Source of the DNA: Aeromonas finlandensis
GTDB lineage: Bacteria > Pseudomonadota > Gammaproteobacteria > Enterobacterales > Aeromonadaceae
Assembly (NCBI RefSeq): GCF_000764645.1
Contig: NZ_JRGK01000309.1
Location: forward strand, 1 to 64,000
Reading direction: 5' to 3'
Length of the DNA: 64,000 nucleotides
Shown here: positions 40,208 through 52,283 of the stretch, one piece after another
Numbering within the stretch: position 1 is the first letter of the stretch
Layout: each line of letters opens with the position of its first letter
Position numbers and translations under genes: made by a program
Notes under the pieces: model-generated
The model's input: only the letters and a program-made list of their open reading frames with translations
Database searches by the model: none
What the model was told of the DNA's origin: nothing

Positions 40208-42304
40208 TTACCAGCGGTAGTTGATGCTGCCCACTACGCTGCGCGGCTCGCCGTAGTAGCAGTAGTAGTCACAACTAGCCACGTAGGTTTCACCCAGCAG
40301 GTTGTTGACGTTGAGCTGGGCACGCCAATTCTTGGCAAAGTCATACCCGATCATCGCATCCCAGACGGTATGGGCCGGCACCTCGGCAGAGCCGTAGATG
40401 GGGGTGTAGTCCGCATTCACGGCGCCAATACCCACACTGGAACCGATATAACGCACACCGGTACCCAGCTCCAGACCCGAAGCCACCCCTTGCTGCACCT
40501 TGTAGTTACCCCAGAAGGAGGCCTGGTGGCGCGGGATCAGGCTGGCACGGCGATCGCCACTGCCGGTGTCGTTGGTTTTGGCATCGGTGTAGGTATAAGC
40601 AGCGGTCAGACGCAGCGCATCTGTCACCTGCACGCTCCCTTCCAGCTCAACCCCCTGAGAGGTCACTTCACCCGCCTGGGTCTGCTGGCCGGAACCGGTA
40701 GAGACCAGCGAGTTGGTCTGGGCCAGATCGAACAGCGCCAGATTGATGTAACCGTCGAGGAAGGCAGGCGCATACTTCACGCCGGTCTCGTAGAGCTTGC
40801 CCTTGAGCGGCTTGTAGGAGTTTCGGGTGTTAGGATCGATCCCCGGCAGCACCTCGAACGACTCGGCATAGGCAAAGTAGGGAGAGAGGCCGTTGTCAGC
40901 CAGATACATCAGGCTGCCCGAGAGGGAGAGCTCGTGATCGTACTGGCGCTCGTCCTTGCTGGTATTGGTGTTGTGGGTCTCCACATAGTCAAAACGGCCA
41001 CCGGCAGTCAGTAACCAGCGATCGTCCCAGCGGATCTGGTGCTGGGCATAGAGGCCGCTCTGACCCTTGGTGCTCTTCTGGTGAGTAGCGGTCGACTCAT
41101 CAAAACCGGGGAAGCCGCTGTAATCCGGGTTCATGGTATTGATGGAGCCCATACCGTAGTTGTCGGCCTCGACCCCTTCATTGACATGACGCTGCAGATC
41201 CACCCCCAGCAGCAAGGTCTGCTCGGTGCTGTCGGTGTTCCAGTAGCCCACCATCTGGTTATCCATAGTGGCACTCTTGGTATTGCCATCACGGTAAACC
41301 AGGCCACGACTGGCGGTTGTGCCTTCATAGGTCGGGAAGATATAGGTCTGGCGCAGCAGCAGATCGTTGTAGTTGAAGCGGACGTTCTGCTTGAACTCCC
41401 AGCTCTGGTTGAGCTGGTGGGCCAGCTCGTAACCGGTGGAGATCTGGGTATTGCGGTTGCGATCGTAATCCGGCTGGCTCAGGTTGGTGGAGGGATCAAT
41501 CTGGCCACCTGACGTATTCAGGGTGCCATAGACCGGGAAGAAGCCGTTGGTCGGGACCCCTTCGTCGTGCAGGAAACTGGCCAGCAGGGTCAGACTGGTA
41601 CGATCCGAAAGATCGAAGGTGACGCTGGGCGCCAGATAAACCCGATCGTTGTAGGTGCCGGTCAGCACACCATCACGCTCTTTATAAAGAGCAACCATGC
41701 GATAGCGGCTGTTGTCGGAGAGCGCGTCAGAGACGTCTACTCCGACCTGACGATGATCCCGGCTGCCAAGCTGCAGATCAACCTGCCCTTGCGGCGTGGC
41801 GGTCGGTCGCTTGCTGATGGCATTGATCACCCCGCCCGGAGGTGCCTCACCGTAAAGGATCGAGGCGGGCCCCTTCAGCACCTCCACACTCTCCAGACCG
41901 AACGGTTCCGGAGTCCAGACGTAATAGCCGGTGCCAAACAGCCGATTGCCATCCAGATAAGAGGCGGCATCGAAGCCACGCACCTTGAACCAGTCAGTGT
42001 TGTTGTCTGAGCCATAGAGGCCGGTCAATACGCCGGAACGGTAGCGAATCGCTTCATCCAGCTGCAACACGGCGTGCTGATCCAGCTCCTCCCGGTTAAC
42101 CACGGAGACGGCGCGAGGGGTCTCGGCCATCGGCACTTCCACCTTCATGGCGGTACCGGTCACCACCATGGTTTCGCTGGCTTTGGGCAGCTCAGCGGTG
42201 GTTTGTTCTGCCATCAGCGGCAAGGAGACGAGCAAACCGGAAAGCGAAAGCACGCCGAAGGCGCCCTTCTTGCCGGGTCCTATAGTGTATTTTTGCGCAA
42301 TCAT
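40208..42304 (-). CDS. TonB-dependent ferric hydroxamate siderophore receptor
   Basis: A 698-residue outer-membrane receptor of the FhuA/FoxA group with signal peptide (ending [11 protein letters not shown]), a TonB-box-like stretch ([10 protein letters not shown]), a plug domain (about 60-165, with [12 protein letters not shown]) and a beta-barrel ending in the terminal YRW. A cysteine pair in [12 protein letters not shown] lies near the C-terminus. It is the first gene of the operon, and a Fur-like box lies about 135 bases upstream. The exact siderophore (ferrichrome, ferrioxamine or other) is not readable. Confidence 0.92.
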   Translation of the reverse strand: MIAQKYTIGPGKKGAFGVLSLSGLLVSLPLMAEQTTAELPKASETMVVTGTAMKVEVPMAETPRAVSVVNREELDQHAVLQLDEAIRYRSGVLTGLYGSDNNTDWFKVRGFDAASYLDGNRLFGTGYYVWTPEPFGLESVEVLKGPASILYGEAPPGGVINAISKRPTATPQGQVDLQLGSRDHRQVGVDVSDALSDNSRYRMVALYKERDGVLTGTYNDRVYLAPSVTFDLSDRTSLTLLASFLHDEGVPTNGFFPVYGTLNTSGGQIDPSTNLSQPDYDRNRNTQISTGYELAHQLNQSWEFKQNVRFNYNDLLLRQTYIFPTYEGTTASRGLVYRDGNTKSATMDNQMVGYWNTDSTEQTLLLGVDLQRHVNEGVEADNYGMGSINTMNPDYSGFPGFDESTATHQKSTKGQSGLYAQHQIRWDDRWLLTAGGRFDYVETHNTNTSKDERQYDHELSLSGSLMYLADNGLSPYFAYAESFEVLPGIDPNTRNSYKPLKGKLYETGVKYAPAFLDGYINLALFDLAQTNSLVSTGSGQQTQAGEVTSQGVELEGSVQVTDALRLTAAYTYTDAKTNDTGSGDRRASLIPRHQASFWGNYKVQQGVASGLELGTGVRYIGSSVGIGAVNADYTPIYGSAEVPAHTVWDAMIGYDFAKNWRAQLNVNNLLGETYVASCDYYCYYGEPRSVVGSINYRW

Positions 42305-42437
42305 ATTAAAGTCTCGTTTATCAATTAGTTATGTTGTTTTTATTGTTGTTTGTGGTCGTTTGTAACGACATTCCCCTGTTCCATGGGCGAATAAATCAGC
42401 GCAATCCTACTACAGGAGCTGTGATCGAATCGATTCA

Positions 42438-42457
42438 ATAATTGCTAATCATTTGCA
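42438..42457. promoter_or_regulatory. Possible Fur box
   Basis: AATAATTGCTAATCATTTGC resembles the Fur consensus GATAATGATAATCATTATC (three GATAAT-like hexamers, with four to five mismatches). It would fit iron control of the siderophore operon; the score is modest and the distance of about 135 bases to the receptor ATG is rather long. Confidence 0.4.
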
Positions 42458-42611
42458 TCTGCATTGTTATCTAGCTGCATCGTTGGCAGGATTTTGCGGG
42501 GCATGGGATTCATCAGGAGAGCCATGAGCGGAGAAGAAAATGAAGAGCAATATAAAGAAGCAGAAAAAAGATCGACGAAATGGATCCGGCGGCATTATCT
42601 GACTGGATCCA

Positions 42612-42643
42612 TTATCCCCAAGCTTTATCCATATTTATCCACA
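42612..42643 (+). promoter_or_regulatory. DnaA-box cluster upstream of mioC
   Basis: Three boxes in line: TTATCCCCA (42612-42620), TTATCCATA (42625-42633) and a perfect TTATCCACA (42635-42643). The mioC promoter of E. coli also carries DnaA boxes that regulate transcription towards oriC. Confidence 0.8.
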
Positions 42644-42700
42644 CCCTTTGGCGGTAGAATCCGGCTTTCCGTTTCTTTGTCTGAAATCAGGATCCATTCC

Positions 42701-43150
42701 ATGGCCAAACTCAATCTCGTCGTCGGCTCCATGCTGGGCGCCGCCGAATATGTCGCAGACCACGTCGCCAACCTGCTGGAACAGGCTGGCCACCAGACCC
42801 GGATCCACAACCCGGCCAAGCTGGCAGAGGTGCTGGATGATGCGGGATCCATCCTGCTGGTGGTCACCTCGACTCACGGCGCCGGTGATGTTCCCGACAA
42901 CCTGCAACCCTTCGCCAAGGATCTTGCCGAGCAGCATCCGGATCTTAATTCATTGAAATATGGCGTGATCGCCCTTGGCGACAGCAGTTATGACACCTTT
43001 TGCCAGGGCGGCAAGACGCTGGATCGGCTGCTGGCCGAGTGTGGTGCCAGCCGGATCGGCGAGCGGCTCGACATCGATGTGACCCAACACGAGATCCCCG
43101 AAGATGCCGCCGAAGTGTGGATCCGCGACTGGATGACGATGATCGCCTGA
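42701..43150 (+). CDS. mioC: Flavodoxin-like protein MioC
   Basis: 149 residues (147 in E. coli) with the flavodoxin fold: phosphate loop GSMLGAAEYVA, then STHGAGDVPDN and ALGDSSYDTFCQGG around the FMN site. It binds FMN and in E. coli is linked to biotin synthase activity; its transcription runs into oriC. The ATG at 42701 follows an AGGA ribosome site eight bases upstream. GATC sites are frequent through the gene. Confidence 0.93.
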   Translation: MAKLNLVVGSMLGAAEYVADHVANLLEQAGHQTRIHNPAKLAEVLDDAGSILLVVTSTHGAGDVPDNLQPFAKDLAEQHPDLNSLKYGVIALGDSSYDTFCQGGKTLDRLLAECGASRIGERLDIDVTQHEIPEDAAEVWIRDWMTMIA

Positions 43151-43658
43151 TCAGCGTGCGGGAGATCCTGAAAAAAAGCTTGATCTCCCCACTTATCCCC
43201 AGATCGACTATCCACCATGTTATTAACAGATTGATCCGGGGGAGTTGTTCTACAAGGTTACCCACAATGCCCAGGGGTAATGTGCATAACTACGGTGTAA
43301 AGCTCTGCAAAACCTATAGTTATCCATGTATTAGATCCAGACCGACAGACCTCTGTGTATAAAAGCCCTGGTTATCCCCTCGTTCACCGAGCCAGGATCC
43401 AAGCTTTTCCACAAGCTAGGATCGTCCTTAAATTAATGATCTTTATGATCAAAAAGTGCTTATCAACAGAAAGGGCGGATCCTAATAAGAGATCCAGTAA
43501 AAGATCGATCTAAAGATCCTTAAGATCTAATTAGTGGATCCTCCCTTCATACTGAACGTTAAGTAGACGTTCCCCTCAGGACGCGAAACAGATAGAATGT
43601 TCCGCCCTTTAGCCCAGGCAAATAAAGATCTTCAGGCGTGCAGATCAAGGTGATCCCA
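43151..43658. other. oriC: Chromosomal replication origin oriC
   Basis: Between mioC and mnmG, the E. coli oriC location. DnaA-box-like sequences include TTATCCCCA (43193), TTACCCACA (43258), TGTGCATAA (43281), TGTGTATAA (43354, the complement of TTATACACA), TTTTCCACA (43405) and TTATCAACA (43460). About 18 GATC sites fall within 43141-43545. An AT-rich, GATC-rich unwinding element (43477-43545) contains GATCCTAATAAGAGATC, identical to the corresponding stretch of E. coli oriC. The DnaA boxes lie between mioC and the unwinding element, and mnmG follows. Confidence 0.93.
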
Positions 43659-45548
43659 ATGCAATACCATGAACAATTTGATGTGATCGTCGTCGGTGGC
43701 GGTCATGCCGGAACCGAAGCAGCAACAGCGGCAGCCCGTATGGGCATGAACACCCTGTTGCTGACCCACAATATCGATACGCTGGGACACATGTCCTGTA
43801 ATCCGGCGATCGGCGGGATCGGCAAGGGACACCTGGTCAGGGAAGTTGACGCACTCGGTGGGATCATGGCGCGAGCCATCGATCTTGGCGGGATCCAGTT
43901 CCGCACCCTCAACTCCTCCAAGGGCCCGGCGGTGCGAGCCACCCGTGCCCAGGCGGATCGCCTGCTCTACAAGGCCGTCGTTCGCCAGATGCTGGAGAAC
44001 TACCCGAACCTGAAGATCTTTCAGCAGGCTTGTGACGATCTGATCATGGACGGGGATCGTGTTGCCGGTGTGGTCACCCAGAGCGGGATCCGCATCAGCG
44101 GCAAGACTGTGGTGCTGACGGTCGGTACCTTCCTGAACGGTTTGATCCACATCGGGATGGAAAACTACAAGGGCGGCCGCGCCGGGGATCCTCCCTCGAT
44201 CGCCTTGGCCCAGCGCCTGCGTGAACTGCCGCTGCGCATCGATCGCCTCAAGACTGGCACCCCGCCGCGAATTGATGCCCGCAGTGTCGATTTCTCCGTA
44301 ATGCAGGAACAGCATGGCGACGATCCGCGCCCCGTCTTCTCGTTTATCGGCAATGCCAGCCAGCATCCCCGTCAGGTGCCCTGCTACGTCACCCACACCA
44401 ACGAGCGTACCCACGAGGTGATCCGCAATAACCTGGATCGCAGCCCCATGTACGCCGGGGTGATCGAGGGGATCGGCCCGCGCTACTGCCCGTCGATCGA
44501 AGACAAGATCACCCGTTTCGCCGACAAGACTGCGCACCAGATCTTCGTCGAACCGGAAGGCCTGACCACCCACGAACTCTATCCGAACGGGATCTCCACC
44601 AGCCTGCCGTTTGACGTGCAGGTGCAGATCGTCCGTTCCGTGCGCGGCTTCGAGAACGCCCACATCACCCGCCCCGGCTATGCCATCGAATATGATTTCT
44701 TCGATCCACGGGATCTCAAGGCCAACATGGAGAGCAAGTGCATTCCAAACCTGTTCTTCGCTGGCCAGATCAACGGCACGACCGGTTACGAAGAGGCTGC
44801 GGCACAAGGTCTGATGGCCGGTCTGAACGCGGCCCTGCGTGCCCAGGACAAGGATCCCTGGAACCCTCGTCGGGATCAGGCCTACATGGGCGTGATGATG
44901 GACGATCTCTCCACCCTGGGGACCCGCGAGCCTTACCGCATGTTCACCAGCCGCGCCGAATACCGCCTGCTGCTGCGGGAAGACAACGCCGATATCCGCC
45001 TGACTGCCATCGGTCGCGAGCTGGGTCTGGTGGATGACGAGCGCTGGAGCAAATTCAACGCCAAGATGGAACAGGTCGAGCTGGAGCGTCAGCGCATGCG
45101 TTCAACCTGGATCCACCCGCAACACCCGTCACTGGAAGCGGTCAACGCCCTGGTCAACACCCCGCTGACTCGCGAACAGAGTCTGGAAGAGCTGTTGCGT
45201 CGCCCCGAGGTGACCTACGATGCGCTGATGGCCATCGAAGGGGTTGGCCCTTCTGTGACTGATCCTGCCGCGGCCGAACAGGTTGAAATCCAGATCAAGT
45301 ACGCCGGTTACATCGAGCGTCAGCACGATGAAGTGGAAAAGCAGCTGCGCAACGAGAACACCCTGCTGCCGCTGGATCTGGACTATCGCGAGGTGAACGG
45401 CCTCTCCAACGAGGTGAAAGCCAAGCTGAACGATGCCAAGCCGCAGACCATTGGTCAGGCTTCCCGTATCTCCGGCATCACCCCGGCGGCCATATCCATC
45501 CTGCTGGTTCACCTGAAAAAACACGGCCTGCTGCGTAAAACCGCCTGA
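43659..45548 (+). CDS. mnmG: tRNA uridine-5-carboxymethylaminomethyl synthesis enzyme MnmG
   Basis: FAD-dependent partner of MnmE in wobble-uridine modification; 629 residues, as in E. coli. FAD-binding [10 protein letters not shown] is at the start, followed by the conserved [23 protein letters not shown], the tRNA-modification motif GRAGDPPS, and the C-terminal [11 protein letters not shown]...[20 protein letters not shown]. The ATG at 43659 is chosen over a GTG at 43638 on family length. GATC density is unusually high in the first kilobase. Confidence 0.98.
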   Translation: MQYHEQFDVIVVGGGHAGTEAATAAARMGMNTLLLTHNIDTLGHMSCNPAIGGIGKGHLVREVDALGGIMARAIDLGGIQFRTLNSSKGPAVRATRAQADRLLYKAVVRQMLENYPNLKIFQQACDDLIMDGDRVAGVVTQSGIRISGKTVVLTVGTFLNGLIHIGMENYKGGRAGDPPSIALAQRLRELPLRIDRLKTGTPPRIDARSVDFSVMQEQHGDDPRPVFSFIGNASQHPRQVPCYVTHTNERTHEVIRNNLDRSPMYAGVIEGIGPRYCPSIEDKITRFADKTAHQIFVEPEGLTTHELYPNGISTSLPFDVQVQIVRSVRGFENAHITRPGYAIEYDFFDPRDLKANMESKCIPNLFFAGQINGTTGYEEAAAQGLMAGLNAALRAQDKDPWNPRRDQAYMGVMMDDLSTLGTREPYRMFTSRAEYRLLLREDNADIRLTAIGRELGLVDDERWSKFNAKMEQVELERQRMRSTWIHPQHPSLEAVNALVNTPLTREQSLEELLRRPEVTYDALMAIEGVGPSVTDPAAAEQVEIQIKYAGYIERQHDEVEKQLRNENTLLPLDLDYREVNGLSNEVKAKLNDAKPQTIGQASRISGITPAAISILLVHLKKHGLLRKTA

Positions 45549-45556
45549 GGAATCCC

Positions 45557-46183
45557 ATGCTGGAAAGATTGAACGGCCTGCTCAAGCAGGCCGAAATTGT
45601 TATCACCGATACCCAAAAGAGCCAACTGGTGCAGTTGGTCGAGTTGCTGCACAAGTGGAACAAGGCTTACAATCTCACCTCGGTGCGAGATCCGGACGCC
45701 ATGCTGGTCAAGCATATCCTCGATAGCCTGGTGGTAAGCCCCCACTTGCACGGTGAGCGCTTCATCGACGTGGGGACTGGTCCCGGCCTGCCGGGATTGC
45801 CGCTGGCGATCATCAATCCGGACAAGCAGTTCGTCCTGCTCGACAGTCTGGGCAAGCGGATCAACTTCATCCGTCAGGTGATCCAGGAGCTGGGTCTGAC
45901 CAATGTGACGCCGGTCAAATCCCGGGTTGAAGAGTATCAACCTGAGGTGGGGTTTGATGGTGTACTGAGTCGGGCATTTGCCTCGCTGGAGGACATGCTG
46001 AGCTGGTGTCACCACCTGCCGTCAGAACAGGGCTGCTTCCTGGCGCTCAAGGGACAATATCCCGAGCAGGAGCTGGCCCAGTTGCCTGCCAATATCCGTC
46101 TGGTAGCCTGTCATGAGTTGCGGGTGCCGGAGCTGGAAGGCGAACGTCATCTGCTGGAATTCAAACATATCCAGCCCGAATAG
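45557..46183 (+). CDS. rsmG: 16S rRNA (guanine-527-N7)-methyltransferase RsmG
   Basis: A SAM-dependent methyltransferase of 208 residues (207 in E. coli) acting on G527 of 16S rRNA. The motif I glycine loop [14 protein letters not shown] is near residue 73, and the [14 protein letters not shown] start region is diagnostic. Eight bases after mnmG, so co-transcribed. Loss of this gene is known to give low-level streptomycin resistance in E. coli. Confidence 0.97.
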   Translation: MLERLNGLLKQAEIVITDTQKSQLVQLVELLHKWNKAYNLTSVRDPDAMLVKHILDSLVVSPHLHGERFIDVGTGPGLPGLPLAIINPDKQFVLLDSLGKRINFIRQVIQELGLTNVTPVKSRVEEYQPEVGFDGVLSRAFASLEDMLSWCHHLPSEQGCFLALKGQYPEQELAQLPANIRLVACHELRVPELEGERHLLEFKHIQPE

Positions 46184-46209
46184 GGTCGCAGTTTCATTTA
46201 GGGGATCGT

Positions 46210-47013
46210 GTGGGAAAAGTCATCGCCATAGCCAACCAGAAGGGTGGAGTGGGTAAAACCACCACCTGTGTGAATCTGGCCGCCTCCATGGCTGCCACCC
46301 GGCGCAAGGTGCTGGTGATCGATCTGGATCCGCAGGGCAATGCCACCATGGGCAGCGGTGTCGACAAGTATGACGTCGAGCGCACCGCCTATGAGCTGCT
46401 GATCGAGGATGCCCCCATCAGCGAAGTGATCATCCCCGAAACCTCCGGGGGCTATCACCTGATCGCCGCCAACGCCGACGTGACCGCGGCCGAAATCCGT
46501 CTGATGGAGTTTTTCGCCCGCGAAATCCGCCTGCGCAATGCGCTGGCCTCGGTGCGGGACAAATACGACTACGTCTTCATCGACTGCCCGCCCTCTCTCA
46601 ACATGCTGACTGTGAACGCCATGGCCGCCGCCGACTCTGTGCTGGTGCCCATGCAGTGCGAATATTACGCGCTGGAAGGGCTCACCGCCCTGGTCGACAC
46701 CATCAGCAAGCTGGCCGCCGTGGTCAATCCGGATCTCAAGATCGAAGGGGTGCTGCGCACCATGTTCGATCACCGCAACCGGCTGGCCAATGATGTGTCC
46801 GATCAGCTAAAACAGCACTTTGGCGACAAAGTCTACCGCACCATCATTCCCCGCAACGTTAGACTGGCGGAGGCCCCGAGTTTCGGTGCCCCGGCCATGC
46901 ACTATGACAAATCATCGGTGGGCGCCAAGGCCTACCTGGCACTGGCTGGCGAGATCCTGCGCCGTCAGGAGCAGGAGCGTCAGGCGACCATCGCAGACCG
47001 AGAGAGCATATGA
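46210..47013 (+). CDS. parA: Chromosome partitioning ATPase ParA
   Basis: 267 residues with the deviant Walker A motif KGGVGKTTT (about residues 11-19), DLDPQGNAT (A') and FIDCPPSLN (Walker B region), the features of chromosomal ParA/Soj. The start codon is GTG at 46210. It overlaps parB by four bases. It forms the ATP-driven gradient that moves ParB-parS complexes; candidate parS sites are at 9.9, 12.4, 21.1 and 24.5 kb in this window. Confidence 0.97.
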   Translation: MGKVIAIANQKGGVGKTTTCVNLAASMAATRRKVLVIDLDPQGNATMGSGVDKYDVERTAYELLIEDAPISEVIIPETSGGYHLIAANADVTAAEIRLMEFFAREIRLRNALASVRDKYDYVFIDCPPSLNMLTVNAMAAADSVLVPMQCEYYALEGLTALVDTISKLAAVVNPDLKIEGVLRTMFDHRNRLANDVSDQLKQHFGDKVYRTIIPRNVRLAEAPSFGAPAMHYDKSSVGAKAYLALAGEILRRQEQERQATIADRESI

Positions 47014-47918
47014 CTCCGAAAAAACGTGGACTGGGCAAGGGGCTGGATGCCCTGCTCAGTACCAGCACGGCTGCCCGCCAGAAACAGGTGATGAGCGATC
47101 AACGTACCGAAGAGGCCATGGCCCCCACCAATCAGGGCGAGCTGCGCAAGCTGCCGGTGGAGTGGTTGCAGTCCGGCAAGTACCAGCCCCGCAAGGACAT
47201 GTCCCAGGACGCACTGGAAGAGCTTGCCAACTCCATCCGCGCCCAGGGAGTGATCCAGCCCATCGTGGTGCGCCCTCTCGGCGAACAATCCTTCGAAATC
47301 ATCGCCGGTGAGCGGCGCTGGCGCGCTTCCCAGCTGGCCCGTCTCGAGGTGGTGCCCTGCATCATCAAGGATGTGCCAGACGAGGCGGCTGTTGCCATCG
47401 CACTGATTGAAAACATCCAGCGGGAAGATCTCAATGCCATCGAAGAGGCGGTCGCTTTACAAAGACTGCTGACCGAATTCGAACTCACCCACCAGCAGGT
47501 GGCCGAGGCGGTGGGCAAATCCCGCACCACGGTGACCAACCTGTTGCGCCTCAACCAGCTCAATGACGACGTGAAGCGTTTCGTCGAGCATGGCGACCTC
47601 GACATGGGTCATGCCCGTGCTCTGCTGGCTCTGAGCGGCCAGGCCCAGTCCGAACTGGCCAAGCTGGTCGCCCAGAAAGGGTTGACCGTACGCGATACCG
47701 AGAAGCTGGTGCAAAAAGCGCTGGAACCGGCAAAAGCTCAGGTCGAACCGACCCGTGATCCGCAGATCGGCTACCTGGAGCGCCAACTGGCAGAAAAAAT
47801 TGGTAATCAGGTGCAACTTCAGCCTGGCAAGTGGGATAGCGGGAAGTTAGTAATAAGTTACGAGAACTTGTCCGATTTGGACCGTATATTGGGCTATTTT
47901 GGCGTGTCGGAATCGTGA
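47010..47918 (+). CDS. parB: Chromosome partitioning protein ParB
   Basis: 302-residue CTP-dependent parS-binding clamp. An N-terminal basic peptide (MTPKKRGLGKGLDALL) contacts ParA; the CTP-binding box contains GERRWRASQLA (around residue 93); the helix-turn-helix (LTHQQVAEAVGKSRTTVTNLLRL) is near 155-178; and the C-terminal dimerisation domain follows. ATGA overlap with parA. No terminator is visible after it. Confidence 0.97.
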   Translation: MTPKKRGLGKGLDALLSTSTAARQKQVMSDQRTEEAMAPTNQGELRKLPVEWLQSGKYQPRKDMSQDALEELANSIRAQGVIQPIVVRPLGEQSFEIIAGERRWRASQLARLEVVPCIIKDVPDEAAVAIALIENIQREDLNAIEEAVALQRLLTEFELTHQQVAEAVGKSRTTVTNLLRLNQLNDDVKRFVEHGDLDMGHARALLALSGQAQSELAKLVAQKGLTVRDTEKLVQKALEPAKAQVEPTRDPQIGYLERQLAEKIGNQVQLQPGKWDSGKLVISYENLSDLDRILGYFGVSES

Positions 47919-48018
47919 TTTTTACGCTTTTTGTAGTAATAAAACATCCATTCCTTTTGATATGGCCATAACCTTGATTTGCCGCTGAAAGCCGCAAAAA
48001 TTAAGGATTTTTGTCATA

Positions 48019-48046
48019 TTGCAATAGCTGCCTTCAAGGGTATAAT
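48019..48046 (+). promoter_or_regulatory. Promoter of the ATP synthase operon
   Basis: TTGCAA (-35, 48019-48024), 16-base spacer, and a perfect TATAAT (-10, 48041-48046), about 80 bases upstream of atpI. Confidence 0.75.
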
Positions 48047-48126
48047 TTGACCGGCTTTAAGAGCTGTTAACATGGGGTTTTCGGATCCCGATTTTTTACA
48101 GTTCTGTAATGTTCAGGGGTAGGTTG

Positions 48127-49310
<1,184 letters not shown>

Positions 49311-49356
49311 TGCAACTCAAATAATCCTTTTTATACAATCAATTACATCTAAATAA

Positions 49357-49640
<284 letters not shown>

Positions 49641-49665
49641 TAACTAACTTAAGAGGACATCGGCT

Positions 49666-50136
49666 GTGAATATCAATGCCACCCTCCTCGGCCAAGCAAT
49701 TGCTTTTTTCTTCTTCGTAGTGTTTTGCATGAAGTACGTATGGCCGCCGCTGATTGCTGCCATCGAAGCCCGTCAGAAAGCTATTGCTGACGGTCTCTCT
49801 TCTGCCGAACGTGCCAAGAAAGATCTGGATTTGGCCAAGGCCAACGCCACCGATCAGCTGAAAGAAGCCAAGCTGCAGGCTGCTGAAATCATTGAACAGG
49901 CTAACAAACGTAAAGCCCAGATCATTGATGAAGCTGCCGCTGGTGCCCAATCTGAGCGGGAAAAAATCCTGGCTCAGGGCCGTGCCGAGATCGAAGCTGA
50001 ACGTCATCGTGCCAAAGAAGAACTGCGTAAGCAGGTTGCTGCTCTTGCCATTGCTGGTGCAGAGAAGATCCTGGCGCGTCAAATCGACCAGGCTGCCAAC
50101 AGCGACATCGTCGACAAACTGGTAGCAGAACTGTAA
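49666..50136 (+). CDS. atpF: ATP synthase subunit b
   Basis: 156 residues, one N-terminal membrane helix and a long charged coiled coil forming the peripheral stalk. Start is GTG at 49666, preceded by AGAGGAC. Length equals E. coli AtpF (156). Confidence 0.97.
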   Translation: MNINATLLGQAIAFFFFVVFCMKYVWPPLIAAIEARQKAIADGLSSAERAKKDLDLAKANATDQLKEAKLQAAEIIEQANKRKAQIIDEAAAGAQSEREKILAQGRAEIEAERHRAKEELRKQVAALAIAGAEKILARQIDQAANSDIVDKLVAEL

Positions 50137-50149
50137 CGGGAACGGGGCT

Positions 50150-50683
50150 ATGTCTGAACTGACTACAATCGCTCGCCCCTACGCCAAGGCTGCTTTCGAG
50201 TTTGCCGTTGAGCACAAGGCGGTTGACCAGTGGCTGGGTATGCTCGGTTTCGCTGCGCAAGTAGCGGAAAACGAGACCATGCACAACCTGGTAAACGGCT
50301 CTGTGGCTGCCGAAGAGCTGGCAACACTGTTTGTCGGTATCTGCGGTGAGCAACTCGACGTGCATGGCCAGAACCTGATCCGGGTGATGGCCGAGAATGG
50401 TCGCTTGGGTGTGCTGCCGGCGGTCGTTGCTGAATTTGTAGCGTTCAAAGCTGAACTGGATAAAGAGGTTCAGGCTGACGTGATTTCGGCGATCGAACTG
50501 ACCGACCAGCAGAAAGCCAATATTCAGGCTTCTCTGGAACAACGTCTCGCGCGCAAAGTGAAGCTGAATTGCAGCATCGATGCGTCCTTGATGGCCGGGG
50601 TGCTCATCAAGGCCGGTGATCTGGTAATCGACGGCACAGTCCGCGGTAAGCTGGATCGCATGGCTGACGCGCTGCAATCTTGA
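50150..50683 (+). CDS. atpH: ATP synthase subunit delta
   Basis: 177 residues, as in E. coli, with the N-terminal [14 protein letters not shown] signature and C-terminal [30 protein letters not shown]. It joins the peripheral stalk to the F1 head. Confidence 0.97.
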   Translation: MSELTTIARPYAKAAFEFAVEHKAVDQWLGMLGFAAQVAENETMHNLVNGSVAAEELATLFVGICGEQLDVHGQNLIRVMAENGRLGVLPAVVAEFVAFKAELDKEVQADVISAIELTDQQKANIQASLEQRLARKVKLNCSIDASLMAGVLIKAGDLVIDGTVRGKLDRMADALQS

Positions 50684-50698
50684 TTGGGGTATTAGAGC

Positions 50699-52240
50699 AT
50701 GCAACTGAATTCCACTGAAATCGCCGAGCTGATCAAGCAGCGCATTGCGCAGTTTGATGTAAAGAGCGAAGCGCGTAACGAAGGTACTATCGTCTCTGTG
50801 AGCGACGGTATCATTCGTATTCACGGCCTGGCTGATGCCATGCAGGGTGAGATGATCGAGCTGCCGGGCAACCGCTACGCTCTGGCATTGAACCTGGAGC
50901 GTGACTCCGTCGGTGCGGTGATTATGGGTTCCTATGACGGTCTGTCAGAAGGAATGAAAGTAAAAGGTACTGGCCGTATTCTGGAAGTGCCGGTAGGTCG
51001 TGGTCTGTTGGGCCGGGTGTTGAACACCCTGGGTCAGCCGATCGACGGTAAAGGTCCGATCGACAACGACGGCTTCTCGCCGATCGAAGTGATCGCACCG
51101 GGCGTTATCGAGCGTAAGTCTGTTGACCAGCCGGTCCAGACCGGTCTGAAAGCCATCGATGCCATGATCCCTATCGGTCGTGGCCAGCGTGAGCTGATCA
51201 TCGGTGACCGTCAGGTTGGTAAGACCGCCATCGCGATCGACACCATCATCAACCAGAAAGATTCCGGCATTAAGTGTGTCTACGTTGCGATTGGCCAGAA
51301 GGCCTCTACCATCGCCAACGTGGTGCGCAAGCTGGAAGAGCACGGCGCCCTGGCCAACACCATCGTGGTTGTTGCCTCTGCCTCTGAAGCGGCTGCCCTG
51401 CAGTACCTGGCTCCGTATGCCGGTTGCTCCATGGGTGAGTACTTCCGTGACCGCGGTGAAGACGCGCTGATCATCTATGATGACCTGTCCAAACAGGCCG
51501 TAGCTTATCGCCAGATCTCCCTGCTGCTGCGCCGTCCGCCAGGACGTGAAGCTTACCCGGGTGACGTTTTCTATCTGCACTCCCGTCTGCTGGAGCGTGC
51601 TGCTCGCGTTAACGCCGAGTACGTAGAGAAGTTCACCAATGGTGCCGTGAAAGGCCAGACCGGTTCTCTGACCGCGCTGCCGATCATCGAAACCCAGGCG
51701 GGTGACGTATCTGCGTTCGTTCCGACCAACGTGATCTCCATCACCGATGGTCAGATCTTCCTGACTTCACAGCTGTTCAACTCCGGTATTCGTCCGGCGG
51801 TTGACCCGGGTATCTCTGTATCCCGTGTAGGTGGTGCTGCTCAGACCAAGATCGTCAAGAAGCTGTCCGGTGGTATCCGTACCGCACTGGCCCAGTATCG
51901 CGAACTGGCGGCATTCGCCCAGTTCTCTTCCGATCTGGACGATGCGACTCGCAAGCAGCTGGACCACGGTGTGAAAGTTACCGAGCTGATGAAGCAGAAG
52001 CAGTACTCTCCGCTGAGCGTGGCTCACCAGTCTCTGGTGCTGTTCGCCGCCGAGAAAGGCTATCTCTCCGATGTCGAGCTGAACAAGATCGTCGACTTCG
52101 AAGCCGCTCTGCTCTCTTACGCCAATACCCAGCATGCCGAGCTGATGGCTGAAATCAATGCCAAGGCCGATTACAACGACGCGATCGTTGGCAAGCTGAC
52201 TGCGTTGCTGGATGACTTCAAGGCAACCCAGACCTGGTAA
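50699..52240 (+). CDS. atpA: ATP synthase subunit alpha
   Basis: 513 residues, as in E. coli. Non-catalytic nucleotide-binding subunit of F1 with P-loop GDRQVGKTA (about 169-177) and the ATPase alpha/beta signature [13 protein letters not shown]. Follows atpH after 15 bases. Confidence 0.99.
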   Translation: MQLNSTEIAELIKQRIAQFDVKSEARNEGTIVSVSDGIIRIHGLADAMQGEMIELPGNRYALALNLERDSVGAVIMGSYDGLSEGMKVKGTGRILEVPVGRGLLGRVLNTLGQPIDGKGPIDNDGFSPIEVIAPGVIERKSVDQPVQTGLKAIDAMIPIGRGQRELIIGDRQVGKTAIAIDTIINQKDSGIKCVYVAIGQKASTIANVVRKLEEHGALANTIVVVASASEAAALQYLAPYAGCSMGEYFRDRGEDALIIYDDLSKQAVAYRQISLLLRRPPGREAYPGDVFYLHSRLLERAARVNAEYVEKFTNGAVKGQTGSLTALPIIETQAGDVSAFVPTNVISITDGQIFLTSQLFNSGIRPAVDPGISVSRVGGAAQTKIVKKLSGGIRTALAQYRELAAFAQFSSDLDDATRKQLDHGVKVTELMKQKQYSPLSVAHQSLVLFAAEKGYLSDVELNKIVDFEAALLSYANTQHAELMAEINAKADYNDAIVGKLTALLDDFKATQTW

Positions 52241-52283
52241 GCGTGTGTGGCAGCGCGAGCTGCCACCTGATGGAGAGTAAGAG

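Larger units (their letters stand above)
42305..42700. promoter_or_regulatory. Divergent region between the siderophore receptor and mioC
   Basis: No gene is supported here, although a reading frame extends 79 codons upstream of mioC without a likely start. The left part is AT-rich and probably holds the receptor promoter; the right part holds a DnaA-box cluster in front of mioC. Confidence 0.5.

Noticed and set aside
42464-42700. In-frame upstream extension of mioC
   Set aside because: It would add 79 residues absent from MioC and translates the DnaA-box cluster; the ATG at 42701 has a proper ribosome site.
43151-43658. Coding frames within oriC
   Set aside because: Short frames only; the stretch is explained by DnaA boxes, GATC sites and the unwinding element.
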